Below, in pieces: positions 8,959 through 17,657 of a stretch of 64,000 nucleotides of DNA. The translations under genes and the position numbers were made by a program. Positions within the stretch are counted from its first letter, which is position 1, and every line of letters begins with the position of its first letter. Under the pieces are notes generated by a model. That model saw only the letters and a list, made by a program, of their open reading frames with translations. It was not told the DNA's origin and searched no databases. The DNA lies in NCBI GenBank assembly GCA_026129135.1, contig JAHCIQ010000008.1, positions 124,001 through 188,000 on the forward strand. Direction: 5' to 3'. The stretch comes from Cyanobacteria bacterium TGS_CYA1 (GTDB lineage: Bacteria > Cyanobacteriota > Vampirovibrionia > Obscuribacterales > Obscuribacteraceae).

Positions 8959-10014
8959 CTAGAATTGACGGAGAAAATCCATATGATTGGAATAAAAGAA
9001 TCGAATGTCTTTTATCCCGTAGCGCAGCATCGCGAGTCGCTCCAGACCCATACCAAAAGCGAATCCGCTATATTCTTCAGGGTCAATTCCAACCGCGCTC
9101 AATACAGCCGGGTCTACCATGCCGCATCCCAGCAATTCGAGCCATCCGCGCTGACCGCATGTTCGACAATTAGTACCTTTGCCATCGCAGAAAGGACACA
9201 GGGCATCGAGTTCTGCACTTGGTTCGGTAAAGGGAAAGAAATCTGGTCTGAATCTGGTTTCGATAGGTTTGCCGAAACTGCGGAAAAAGCGCTGAATGAA
9301 AAGATTGAGCGTTCCTTTCAATTGACCAAAAGTAACGTCTTTGTCTATCAATAGTCCTTCTACCTGGTGAAAGAGAGGATATTTGCGAGCATTCACTTCT
9401 TCGTTTCGGTACACACGACCAGGCGCGATGATTCTAAATGGCGGCTTGCCTTTTTCCATTACTCGAATTTGGACTGTAGAGGTCTGGCTTCGCAAAAGAG
9501 TTTCGGGCGAAATACTGGTGTAAAACGTGTCTTGCTCGTCGCGGGCGGCGTGGTCTGAAGGTGTGTTCAGAGCGTCAAAATTGTAATAGTCAGTCTCGAT
9601 TTCAGGACCATCTGCGACGCTGAAGCCCATGCCATAAAAGATGTCGATGATTTCTTCTGTTACCTGGCTCAACGGATGAGCATGTCCTGGGGCAAGTCTA
9701 GTGCCAGGAAGAGTGATGTCTATTTTTTCTTGAGCCAGTTTTTCTTCGAGTTCCAGATTGAATACATGCTCTTTTTGCTTGTCGAGAACTTCTTGTACCT
9801 TTACTTTGATTTCGTTTGCGCGTTTGCCAACCACAGGTCTTGTGTCTTTATCCAGACCAGACAAGCCCTGCAAAATATTGGTCAGTTCGCCTTTTTTGCC
9901 AAGTAAAGACAATCTAAGCGCTTCGACTTCGTCAAGCGACTTCGTCTTTTCGATTGAACTTAGAGCCTCAGACTCCATTTTGTGTAGTTTTTCTTCAATT
10001 TCACTTAATGACAT
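8959..10014 (-). CDS. pheS: Phenylalanine--tRNA ligase alpha subunit
   Basis: This is the catalytic alpha subunit for tRNA-Phe charging. It has an N-terminal coiled coil and class II synthetase motifs: GRVYRNEEVNARKYPLFHQ, the FRPDFFPFTEPSAE block and GMGLERLAMLRYGI near the C-terminus. A CPFCDGKGTNCRTCG zinc-ribbon-like insert precedes GWLELLGCGMV, as found in part of the PheS family. I chose ATG at 10014 (MSLSEIEEK) because it fits the usual PheS N-terminus; an in-frame TTG at 10038 would add eight residues. It leads the pheS-pheT pair and is divergent from the Nudix gene. Confidence 0.96.
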   Translation of the reverse strand: MSLSEIEEKLHKMESEALSSIEKTKSLDEVEALRLSLLGKKGELTNILQGLSGLDKDTRPVVGKRANEIKVKVQEVLDKQKEHVFNLELEEKLAQEKIDITLPGTRLAPGHAHPLSQVTEEIIDIFYGMGFSVADGPEIETDYYNFDALNTPSDHAARDEQDTFYTSISPETLLRSQTSTVQIRVMEKGKPPFRIIAPGRVYRNEEVNARKYPLFHQVEGLLIDKDVTFGQLKGTLNLFIQRFFRSFGKPIETRFRPDFFPFTEPSAELDALCPFCDGKGTNCRTCGQRGWLELLGCGMVDPAVLSAVGIDPEEYSGFAFGMGLERLAMLRYGIKDIRFFYSNHMDFLRQF

Positions 10015-10118
10015 AGTGCCGATTCCTGACTTGCTCAAAGCAAATTATCCAACCAAAGGGCCGCTGGACGCATATTTGTTTTATAGTTTTTGAGCAAAGT
10101 ACACGAAGATGAAAGATC

Positions 10119-10631
10119 TTGACCAATTCAGGCCATAAAGGCAAAAAGCCGCCAGTGAAACACGAAGGACTCGCCCCGACGGTGAGAGTTTCGGCTCTGG
10201 TTCTTGGCGGAAGCATGAAAGAGCCCCAAGTATTGCTTGTGCGTCACCGCCGAAAAGGTGCCAATTACTGGGCCTTACCAGGTGGTCGCCTCCACCATGG
10301 CGAGAGTTTCCAGGAGTGTGCCTTGCGCGAATTGAAAGAAGAAACAGGGCTCGAGGGTTCGACTGGTCCCTTTTTATTTTTTTCTGAAGCCCTGAGCCCA
10401 AACAGGTCGAAGCACATTATTCATATTTGCATCATTTGCAAAGTCAAGGGAGGCAAGATGCAACTAGGTGACGAACCGGTTCTCGCCGGTGTCGCTTATG
10501 TCAGTCTGGACGAGCTGATGCGGCTAAATTTGTATCCGCCGGTACAAAAACAGATACTTGACTACTCGCGCAATCATTACAATTCCAACCAATCTATAAA
10601 CATTCAATATCTCGGCAATCTCTGGTTGTAG
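10119..10631 (+). CDS. Nudix hydrolase
   Basis: This protein of about 170 residues would cleave a nucleoside diphosphate linked to another moiety; the substrate is unknown. The Nudix box is complete near residues 56-78 (GGRLHHGE, then RELKEETG), with the metal-binding glutamates present. The start is uncertain. The longest reading begins at TTG 10119, while in-frame GTG codons near 10155 and 10181 are alternatives, since the conserved fold starts only around residue 21. The head-to-head pheS start is about 100 bases away. Confidence 0.85.
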   Translation: MTNSGHKGKKPPVKHEGLAPTVRVSALVLGGSMKEPQVLLVRHRRKGANYWALPGGRLHHGESFQECALRELKEETGLEGSTGPFLFFSEALSPNRSKHIIHICIICKVKGGKMQLGDEPVLAGVAYVSLDELMRLNLYPPVQKQILDYSRNHYNSNQSINIQYLGNLWL

Positions 10632-10689
10632 TATCATTTGACCCCTGCAAAACAAGCAGTTTCGAATTTTATAGAGAGAAATTGACGTC

Positions 10690-10839
10690 ATGGCTCAGAA
10701 AAAAACAGCTCAGCAACGCGGCATGAAGCGTGCTCAAAAGGTTCTTGCACGTGCGCAAAGAACAGAAAAAGTCAGAAAAACCAGAGTACTCGCCAAGCTC
10801 GACCACGTGCATGGTGAAAATTGCGATCACAAACACTAA
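10690..10839 (+). CDS. 49-residue basic protein with His/Cys-rich C-terminus
   Basis: A short ORF starts at ATG 10690 after a purine-rich AGAGAGAAA stretch that could be a ribosome binding site. It encodes 49 residues, very rich in Lys, Arg and Gln, probably one long helix. The end is HVHGENCDHKH, a possible metal-binding tail. It fills the gap between the Nudix gene and obgE and converges on obgE with 3 bases to spare. The composition suggests binding to RNA or a ribosome. I recognise no family. Confidence 0.55.
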   Translation: MAQKKTAQQRGMKRAQKVLARAQRTEKVRKTRVLAKLDHVHGENCDHKH

Positions 10840-10842
10840 GGC

Positions 10843-12135
10843 TTAGGACCAGTCTTCACCAAAAGTGAAGGGTACGCCTCCAATGACCACATCGTCACCC
10901 GGTTCGATTCCGGACTGAATAAGCGCGTCTATCACGCCCATCTTTCTCAACACCGTATATAAGTACTGTACCGACTCCGGATCTTTCAGGTGAGTAACGG
11001 CAACCAGTCTTTCTTGACGTTGCCCTTGAACGTAAAATACATTTTTTTCTTGCGTGATTGTAAAAGAAGAATCAGCTTTTGGAAGCGCGTCTTCGTCTTC
11101 TTCGGCGATGAATTCATGTTGTGGCTCACTGGCTCTTTTTTCCATTTCGGTAAAGAGGAGTTTTTTTAACTTATCCAGACCTTTGTTAGAGCCGGTCATG
11201 CAAGAGATTCCAAAAACAGTCGAATCTGGAAATTCTTTTTGAATCATTTCGACTTTTTCGTCAGCTTCTTCGTCGAGCATCAAATCTGTTTTGGAAAGGA
11301 GAATGATTTGAGGCAAAGATTTGAGGTCGCCCCAGGCGGCAAGCTCTTTATTGACAATATTGATCGAACCTAGAATGTCTTCCTGGCTGATGTCGACCAG
11401 GTGAACCAGAAGTCGGTTGCGCTCTATGTGCTTGAGAAACTTGTGTCCAAGCCCGTGACCTTGAGCGGCGCCTTCGATAAGCCCTGGAATATCGGCTATG
11501 ACGAAACCGTCTCCGCCATAAGGAGCCGGAACCACGCCGAGGTTTGGCGAAAGAGTGGTGAAGGGATAGTCGGCTATTTTGGGCTTGGCTGCGGTCAGTC
11601 TCTGCAACAGGCTTGATTTTCCGGCGTTTGGCAGACCCACTAGACCCACGTCTGCAATTAGTTTGAGCACAAGACGTAGGGTTCGCTTCACTCCAGCTTC
11701 GCCAGGTTCGCAGTGGTGGGGGGCTCGATGAGTCGGCGTTGCCATCGTGGCATTGCCTCGTCCGCCTCGGCCGCCTTGTGCGACGAGTACTTTCTGTTCT
11801 TGTGAGGTGAGGTCGGCAATCACTTTTTGCGAATTGACATCGCTCACCACAGTGCCTACAGGCACTTTGATTATCAAATCCTCACCTGCACGCCCGGTTT
11901 TGTTTTTAGACCCGCCCTTCTGCCCGTGAGGGGCTTCAAATTGGGTTTTGTAATGGAAGTCGAGGAGGGTTCGCATGTCGCGTGTGGCAACCAAATAAAC
12001 ATTGCCGCCTCGCCCCCCGTTGCCGCCGGCAGGACCGCCCATCGGCTCATATTTTTCGCGACGCCAGGCCAGCGCGCCGTTTCCGCCATCGCCGGAAGCT
12101 ATGTCTATTATTACTTCATCTAGAAACTTATTCAT
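10843..12135 (-). CDS. obgE: GTPase ObgE/CgtA
   Basis: This is an essential-type GTPase in 50S ribosome assembly and stress signalling, 430 residues. The glycine-rich Obg domain fills residues 1-158, with GGPAGGNGGRGG-like runs. The G domain has a P-loop GLPNAGKSS at 167-174, then DIPGLIEGA (G3) and LSKTDL (G4). A C-terminal OCT domain follows after an acidic linker (about residue 340 on). All key nucleotide-binding residues are visible. It stands alone, converging on a small basic ORF and diverging from the PC4-like gene. Confidence 0.97.
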   Translation of the reverse strand: MNKFLDEVIIDIASGDGGNGALAWRREKYEPMGGPAGGNGGRGGNVYLVATRDMRTLLDFHYKTQFEAPHGQKGGSKNKTGRAGEDLIIKVPVGTVVSDVNSQKVIADLTSQEQKVLVAQGGRGGRGNATMATPTHRAPHHCEPGEAGVKRTLRLVLKLIADVGLVGLPNAGKSSLLQRLTAAKPKIADYPFTTLSPNLGVVPAPYGGDGFVIADIPGLIEGAAQGHGLGHKFLKHIERNRLLVHLVDISQEDILGSINIVNKELAAWGDLKSLPQIILLSKTDLMLDEEADEKVEMIQKEFPDSTVFGISCMTGSNKGLDKLKKLLFTEMEKRASEPQHEFIAEEDEDALPKADSSFTITQEKNVFYVQGQRQERLVAVTHLKDPESVQYLYTVLRKMGVIDALIQSGIEPGDDVVIGGVPFTFGEDWS

Positions 12136-12228
12136 ACTGTCTAATAATCATATATATTTTCAAAAAGATGCATGATTTTATAAAAAGATGTCTATAGAAA
12201 TATAGAAGTATTAGTGGAGGATCTGATC

Positions 12229-12444
12229 TTGGAAGAGAGAATTACAGTTCATGAAAAAGCTCGTGGTGAAACCATAAATGTATACATCGGCGAGTATCGC
12301 GGCACCAAGTATTTGCACATTCGTGAATGGTACCTGGATAAAGATCAGGAAGAGAAGCCAACCAAAAAAGGTGTGGCAATTCCGGTAGAAAAAATTGACG
12401 CATTGCGCGATGCTATCGATAGACTGGTTCCTAAAGGGAAATAG
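12229..12444 (+). CDS. PC4/p15-like transcriptional coactivator domain protein
   Basis: This 71-residue protein matches the PC4 single-stranded-DNA-binding fold. The pattern INVYIGEYRGTKYLHIREWY, then KKGVAIPVEKIDALRDAID, is the usual beta sheet plus C-terminal helix. Bacterial members bind ssDNA and may influence transcription or repair. I place the start at TTG 12229 because GGAGG at 12216-12220 sits 8 bases before it. The longer reading from GTG 12214 would use that same Shine-Dalgarno sequence as coding. It lies 27 bases upstream of the M23 peptidase start and may share its transcript. Confidence 0.8.
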   Translation: MEERITVHEKARGETINVYIGEYRGTKYLHIREWYLDKDQEEKPTKKGVAIPVEKIDALRDAIDRLVPKGK

Positions 12445-12471
12445 TCTGTCGGGGAGCGGAGTCAAGATTTA

Positions 12472-13419
12472 GTGCATCAAGTGCAACCTTACGCATTCAA
12501 AGCGTTAATAACTTTCATCTTCCTCTTAAGATTATCGGTCGCTGAATCTGTTTCGGCGCAAGAAAAAGCTCAAGAAGAAACTGAAGCAAGATCTCAAACC
12601 TCTCAAATCTCTCAAAGAGACCACTCACTTCAACTATCGAATGCTTCTCCTCTCCAGGGAGAAACCATAAAAGTAACTAGTACCGCTGGTGATGCTCAGA
12701 CATCGCCGGCGGTTTCTTTCAATGGCGAAAGCATAAAAATGTTTCCTGCCGAATCTAGAAAAGGAAATGAGACTGGAGGCGATGGCACCAGATACGAAGC
12801 TCTTTTAGCAATTCCAGTTTTGCTCACGCCCGGCAATTATCCTGTCAAGGTCGGCAACCGGAGCCAGACTATACATGTGCAAAATGCACATTTTCGTATT
12901 CAGAATTTGACCCTGCCCAAAGACAAAGACAATTTCAATGCTTCTCCGGGCGAAAAGGAAGAAATGAATAAGGCCAAAGCCACCCTCACCGATACCAGAA
13001 TGTGGAATGGCATCTTCGAAAAGCCGGTGAGTGGAGCGAGAATGTCTTCTTCGTTTGGGGTCAGACGCCGAGTGAATGGCAAGCTCTTACCAGATTATTT
13101 TCATTCTGGAGCTGATTTTGCTGCCGGCATCGGCACACCCATAAAAAGCGTGGCACCAGGAGTGGTGATTGCTGCAAGACCGCATAAGATAGCCAAATTG
13201 CACGGCAACTTCGTCTGTATCGATCACGGACAAGGTGTGATTTCGATTTATATTCATATGAATAGTATCGACGTGAAGAAGGGCGATCGTGTAGAAGCAG
13301 GTCAAAAATTAGGAACCGTTGGCAGAACAGGTCGTGCCAACGGTCCACATTTGCATTTCGGAATTTATGTCAATCAAACGGCGACTAATCCGAAATTCTG
13401 GTTCGAACAGAATTTCTAG
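12472..13419 (+). CDS. Secreted M23-family metallopeptidase (LytM-like)
   Basis: This 315-residue exported protein carries a C-terminal peptidase domain of the type that cuts or binds peptidoglycan cross-bridges. A hydrophobic N-terminus ending near residue 30 (SVSAQ) is a likely signal peptide. A beta-rich N-terminal domain and a charged linker follow. The M23 domain runs from about residue 185, with HSGADF near 211 and HLHFGIY near 293, so the zinc-ligand HxxxD and HxH motifs are intact. The start is GTG 12472. Its end overlaps the convergent sepF stop by 4 bases. Confidence 0.88.
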   Translation: MHQVQPYAFKALITFIFLLRLSVAESVSAQEKAQEETEARSQTSQISQRDHSLQLSNASPLQGETIKVTSTAGDAQTSPAVSFNGESIKMFPAESRKGNETGGDGTRYEALLAIPVLLTPGNYPVKVGNRSQTIHVQNAHFRIQNLTLPKDKDNFNASPGEKEEMNKAKATLTDTRMWNGIFEKPVSGARMSSSFGVRRRVNGKLLPDYFHSGADFAAGIGTPIKSVAPGVVIAARPHKIAKLHGNFVCIDHGQGVISIYIHMNSIDVKKGDRVEAGQKLGTVGRTGRANGPHLHFGIYVNQTATNPKFWFEQNF

Positions 13420-13928
13420 AATGTAGCTGTTTGATTCCAGAACACGTCTTTGAGTGTTTTGGATGAATTGGATTCAGTCGAGATAGTCACTGAAGAAGGA
13501 GCGAAGAGGAATACTCCGTCGCCGATTCTTTGTTGGTGACCGTCGATTGCCCATGTAGCTCCAGAAAGGAAATCGACCACGCGCTGCGACTGTTCGTTGT
13601 CGAGCATGTGAAGATTCAAGAGAACCGATTTTCTGTTTCTCAAATGGTCGACGATTTCAAGCGATTCTTCAAACTGGCGAGGCTCGATTACGAGTACTTC
13701 GCTGGAAGGAGCTGCGCTTGGGTGCTCGACGATATTCGAGTGTCTTTCTTGAGTCAACATCGGTTGATGTTGGTGCTGAGGTAGCTCAGCGCGATTGCGG
13801 TCTAAGGCCAACTGCCCGTTGGTTGTGTAAGCGCTATCGGAAGTTTCGAAAAGATCTTCGAAATCTTCTTGTTCATAATTATCTGCCGGTCCGAACCAAA
13901 AACTTTTGAATTTTGCTACTAAACTCAC
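13416..13928 (-). CDS. sepF: Cell division protein SepF
   Basis: SepF anchors FtsZ to the membrane and shapes the division ring. The 170-residue protein has an amphipathic N-terminus (MSLVAKFKSFWFG), an acidic and Gln/His-rich linker, and the conserved SepF core from about residue 78. Core marks are the VLVIEPRQFEE region, LNLHMLD, RVVDFLSGATWAIDG and IGDGVFLFAP. The GTG start is supported by AAGGAGG five bases upstream. It follows yggS in the same direction, an arrangement common in cyanobacteria and Gram-positives. Confidence 0.94.
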   Translation of the reverse strand: MSLVAKFKSFWFGPADNYEQEDFEDLFETSDSAYTTNGQLALDRNRAELPQHQHQPMLTQERHSNIVEHPSAAPSSEVLVIEPRQFEESLEIVDHLRNRKSVLLNLHMLDNEQSQRVVDFLSGATWAIDGHQQRIGDGVFLFAPSSVTISTESNSSKTLKDVFWNQTATF

Positions 13929-14041
13929 CGCTTTCCTCCTTAATGCCTGATTGCCTTGCCTGCTTAATCCACCGTGTAAAAACTTCTAAAAACTTCTAAA
14001 ACCCACTATTCATCAAATACTTCGAATTGCTTGTGCCACCA

Positions 14042-14731
14042 TCATGCTGAACGATCAAATAATGCTCTTCCAATTCTAATCATTGTAGCACCATATGCAA
14101 TGGCTTCGTTCCAATCGTCGGTCATTCCCATCGACAATTCTTTCAATTTTATTTGGTGCGAATTTTCCAATTCGATTTTGAGTTCGCCAAGTCCTTTGAA
14201 GCACTGACGCCAAATCGAAGGGTCGGGGCTGGCAGGACAAATAGTCATCAGTCCTTCGACTGAGATCGCATTCAAGCACAAAATCTCGTTCAGGCTTTCT
14301 TTTAAAGATTCAGGTGTGAAGCCGCTTTTGGATGGATCGGGAAGCACTTTTACTTGCAGTAAAATCTTTTGCACCAGTCCTTTGCTTTCAGCTTGTTGAG
14401 CAATTTCTCTGGCCAATCGCAGGGAATCTACCGAGTGAATTAAATCGAAATTTCCAACCACTTGCTTCACTTTGTTGGTCTGTAAATGACCGATGAAATG
14501 CCAGTGAGCAGAGCGCACCAAAGCTGGTGACAAATCCACTCTCTTTTTGAGCGCGTCCTGAACTCGGTTCTCACCAAATTCGGTGACACCCAAACTGAAG
14601 GCTTCTTCCATTTGCTTGCAGCTGGCTTGTTTTGAAACGGCTATGAGCTTGACTGGCTTATCGGCCAATATATTTCGTATATTAGCCAGCGCTTCAGCCA
14701 ATGTCTCAGCCACCTCTTTCGCCACACTCAA
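14042..14731 (-). CDS. YggS family pyridoxal-phosphate homeostasis protein
   Basis: This 229-residue PLP-binding protein has the alanine-racemase N-terminal TIM-barrel fold and is involved in vitamin B6 and amino-acid balance rather than racemisation. The PLP lysine is in LIAVSKQ near residue 34. FGENRVQD, WHFIGHLQTNK, IHSVDS and LSMGMTDDW are typical family motifs. It lies upstream of sepF with a 113-base gap. About 175 bases of gene-free DNA precede it (14732-14906). Confidence 0.94.
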   Translation of the reverse strand: MSVAKEVAETLAEALANIRNILADKPVKLIAVSKQASCKQMEEAFSLGVTEFGENRVQDALKKRVDLSPALVRSAHWHFIGHLQTNKVKQVVGNFDLIHSVDSLRLAREIAQQAESKGLVQKILLQVKVLPDPSKSGFTPESLKESLNEILCLNAISVEGLMTICPASPDPSIWRQCFKGLGELKIELENSHQIKLKELSMGMTDDWNEAIAYGATMIRIGRALFDRSA

Positions 14732-14906
14732 TGCAATCAGGCACCGTCAGCAACGTCTACTATTAAGCACCGCAAGGCCCTAATTTGTCAAGCCAAGCCA
14801 CCATATTCGCTACTATCTAAAACCCGGACATGTAGCGGATATAGACGTGATCGAGTGATGGATGTTTAAGGTTATGCGCTGTATATAGAGTGCGGGTAGT
14901 GCCATC

Positions 14907-15704
14907 CTAGGCGGTGCCAATATTTCTTTTGAATAGCATGTCGTCCAGATAGAAATTTACTGCACCTGCTGCCGTGATTGCAGCAGTCCCTGCTTTGAAA
15001 ACACGTTTTCCCAGCGAAGCGAATTTGAATTCAAGCTTCTGGGCAAGCTCGAATTCTTGATCTGAAAAACCGCCTTCAGGACCCACGACCAAATTTAGTT
15101 CTTTGGCAGATTGAGCGTGCATGCCATTTTCAATCAGGTGTAACAACGGCGGCGAGGATTTTCGTTCGGCCAGAATGATGTTCAAAGCGTCAGATTTTTT
15201 AGCTAAATCTTTCAAAATCTGATCGAGATTTTGCAGCGATTCCAGTCGTGGTAGGTAAAAGCCCTCACTTTGCTCGGTAGCTTCTTTTGCTATTGATAAC
15301 CATCGCTCGTATCTCTTTTCAAGATCGCTTTCTTTTAATCGAACGACGCTATGCGCCGTAAAGCAAGGAGTAATCGAATTTACCCCGATCTCGCTCAGTT
15401 TTTGAATTGTCATTTCGAACTGGTCGCCTTTGAGCAAAGCTACCACTACGTTTAGTTTGGGTCTCTTGGTGTCTTCGGGTTCATGCTTCTTAGAACTTAT
15501 TTCTGCCACCACTTGGTTTCTGGTTATTTGAGAAAGAATACATATATAAAGATTGCCATCTCCGTCGAGTAACTCAAATGTGTCTTTTGGCTTGGCTCGG
15601 AGCACTCGAGTAATTTGATGCACCTGACTTGGATTTGTCAGGGTGATGCGGGCATTAGCCTCATCGATATACTGTTTTGCCACTATGAAGCGATGAATGG
15701 TCAT
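14907..15704 (-). CDS. rsmE: 16S rRNA (uracil-1498-N3)-methyltransferase
   Basis: This is a SPOUT-class methyltransferase acting on U1498 of 16S rRNA. From the ATG at 15704 it has 265 residues and begins MTIHRFIV, the usual RsmE opening; a longer frame from 15758 would overlap accD and lacks family support. The C-terminal knot has the conserved VVGPEGGFSDQE block, then a LGKRVFKAGTAA block. In the family this is usually LG.RILR.ETA, so the Glu-Thr-Ala there is changed to Gly-Thr-Ala. It is divergent from accD with 52 bases between starts. Confidence 0.93.
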   Translation of the reverse strand: MTIHRFIVAKQYIDEANARITLTNPSQVHQITRVLRAKPKDTFELLDGDGNLYICILSQITRNQVVAEISSKKHEPEDTKRPKLNVVVALLKGDQFEMTIQKLSEIGVNSITPCFTAHSVVRLKESDLEKRYERWLSIAKEATEQSEGFYLPRLESLQNLDQILKDLAKKSDALNIILAERKSSPPLLHLIENGMHAQSAKELNLVVGPEGGFSDQEFELAQKLEFKFASLGKRVFKAGTAAITAAGAVNFYLDDMLFKRNIGTA

Positions 15705-15756
15705 AAGCGCCCAGTATATTCCAAAAGAGTAATCGCTCAGTGTTATAATTCCGAGC

Positions 15757-16686
15757 ATGGATTTGAAGGACTGGTTCGCTAAAAGGCGCGAGCGCCGCGA
15801 GCGAGAAAATTTAGAAGTAAAACAACTTCTTCCAACGGAAGATTATTGCGCTTTATGGAAGCGCTGTTTTCAGTGCCGCGAGCTTTTGTACACCAGAGAC
15901 TTGAGAAGCAATCTGCAAGTCTGTCCTCATTGCCAGTACCATTTTTGTATAGGCGCTCCCGACCGCATTGAGCAACTCGCCGACCCGGGCACTTTCGAAG
16001 AAATAGATGCCGAGATGCGCTCCTCAGACCCGCTTGAATTCGTAGATACAGAAAGTTATCGCAAAAGACAGGTTTCGGCCGAGAAAAAATCAGGCGTGGT
16101 CGAAGCGATAGTGACAGGAACCTGCAAAATGAATGGTCACCTCACTGCTCTGGGAGTGATGGACTTCGCTTATTTTGGCGGTTCAATGGGCTCTGTCGTC
16201 GGCGAGAAAGTCGCTCGTCTGGTAGAGCGTGCAATCGAGCTTTCATGCCCACTCATCATTATTTCGAGTTCGGGGGGAGCACGCATGCAAGAAGGAATTC
16301 TTTCTTTGATGCAGCTGGCAAAAACGAGTTCGGTACTCAAAACCTTTGGCGACGGCGGCAATCTTTATATTTCGATTTTGAGCGAACCCACTTTTGGTGG
16401 TGTCACCGCTAGTTTTGCCATGCTTGGTGACATTATTATCGCCGAGCCTGGTGCGCGAATCGGCTTTGCTGGCAGACGTGTTATCGAACAGACCATCAGA
16501 CAGAAATTGCCAGCAGATTTTCAGACCGCTGAATATTTGCTCAAGCATGGTCAGGTAGACATGGTTCTGCACAGAAACGAACTGAAAGACAAATTGACCA
16601 AAATGTTCGAATTCCACAAGAAAAAGAACAAAGAAATGGACAAGGCATTAGTTCAGTCGAGCTCTAAAAAAGCAGGTGGCAAGTAA
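15757..16686 (+). CDS. accD: Acetyl-CoA carboxylase carboxyltransferase subunit beta
   Basis: This subunit works with AccA to transfer carboxyl from biotin to acetyl-CoA, the first step of fatty acid synthesis. It has 309 residues. A four-cysteine zinc ribbon lies at C37, C40, C56 and C59 (CFQC and CPHC). The crotonase-like core has GGSMGSVVGEKVARL and SSSGGARMQEG, an oxyanion-hole type motif. The stop overlaps the accA start by one base (TAATG), showing translational coupling. Confidence 0.97.
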   Translation: MDLKDWFAKRRERRERENLEVKQLLPTEDYCALWKRCFQCRELLYTRDLRSNLQVCPHCQYHFCIGAPDRIEQLADPGTFEEIDAEMRSSDPLEFVDTESYRKRQVSAEKKSGVVEAIVTGTCKMNGHLTALGVMDFAYFGGSMGSVVGEKVARLVERAIELSCPLIIISSSGGARMQEGILSLMQLAKTSSVLKTFGDGGNLYISILSEPTFGGVTASFAMLGDIIIAEPGARIGFAGRRVIEQTIRQKLPADFQTAEYLLKHGQVDMVLHRNELKDKLTKMFEFHKKKNKEMDKALVQSSSKKAGGK

Positions 16687-17657
16687 TGCCTGAAGTCAAA
16701 AAACAAGTTCCGCTCGAATTTGAAAAACCGCTAAACGTGCTTGCTCAGCAAATAGACAATCTGGAATCGCAACTTACCGAACAACCAGATTTAGAACCTG
16801 AACTGAGACATCTGAAAGAACAGTATACGAGTCTGCGCAAATCGCTCTATTCCAATTTGCGTCCAATCGACAGACTTGCAATCGCAAGACATCCTGAGCG
16901 TCCCTACACCCGCGATTATTTCGAGCGCTGGGACCCGGAGTGGATCGAATTGCACGGCGACAGACATGGTACCGATGACAGTGCCATGGTCGGTGGTCTG
17001 CTGGACTTAGGCAATGACCTCAAAATAGTAGCGGTGGGCACTCAAAAGGGTCGCACAATCAAAGAAAAGCAAAGCTGTAATTTCGGCATGCCCCAACCGG
17101 AAGGTTATGCCAAGGCGCTTCGTTTGTTCAAGCACGCCGAAAAATTCGGTCTTCCAGTAGTCACACTAATAGACACACCTGGAGCCTATCCAGGACTCGC
17201 TGCCGAAGAGCACAACCAGGCTCAAGCAATAGCTATCAACTTGCTCGAACTATCAGGCTTGACTGTGCCAGTGGTGGCAGTAGTCACCGGTGAAGGCGGA
17301 TCTGGTGGAGCACTTGCGATTGGTGTCGCCAATCGTATTTTGATGCTAGAACATTCAGTCTATTCGGTCATTTCGCCTGAGGGATGCGCATCGATTTTGT
17401 GGCGCTCGGCAGACAAAGTTTCAGATGCTGCCCAGTCGATGAAAATCACTGCTCGCGAAATCCTCGAGCTTGGTGTCATAGACGGTATCATCACCGAGCC
17501 GCTTGGGGGCGCTCATAAAGACCCTGATGCCACGGCAAAAGCGGCAAAAAATGCGATTATGGCTCAACTGAGCGAACTGGTCAAACTGAGCTGTGCTGAT
17601 GTCAGAAACGACCGTCAGAACAAATTCAGAGCCATGGGTAAATGGCGCGATCAGTAA
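16686..17657 (+). CDS. accA: Acetyl-CoA carboxylase carboxyltransferase subunit alpha
   Basis: This is the partner of AccD in malonyl-CoA formation, 323 residues. It has the N-terminal helical segment (PLEFEKPL near residue 10), the ELHGDRHGTDD motif, NFGMPQPEGYAKALRL, DTPGAYPG and a GEGGSGGALAIG oxyanion motif. The ATG is in the TAATG junction with accD. Its stop abuts the stop of the convergent kinase gene with no spacer. Confidence 0.97.
   Translation: MPEVKKQVPLEFEKPLNVLAQQIDNLESQLTEQPDLEPELRHLKEQYTSLRKSLYSNLRPIDRLAIARHPERPYTRDYFERWDPEWIELHGDRHGTDDSAMVGGLLDLGNDLKIVAVGTQKGRTIKEKQSCNFGMPQPEGYAKALRLFKHAEKFGLPVVTLIDTPGAYPGLAAEEHNQAQAIAINLLELSGLTVPVVAVVTGEGGSGGALAIGVANRILMLEHSVYSVISPEGCASILWRSADKVSDAAQSMKITAREILELGVIDGIITEPLGGAHKDPDATAKAAKNAIMAQLSELVKLSCADVRNDRQNKFRAMGKWRDQ

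Noticed and set aside
8466..9173. 235-codon frame antisense to pheT and pheS
   Set aside because: Both sense genes are certain and the antisense text has no motif or start signal.
15705..15758. Longer RsmE N-terminus
   Set aside because: It would overlap accD and does not match the usual MTIHRF-type start.
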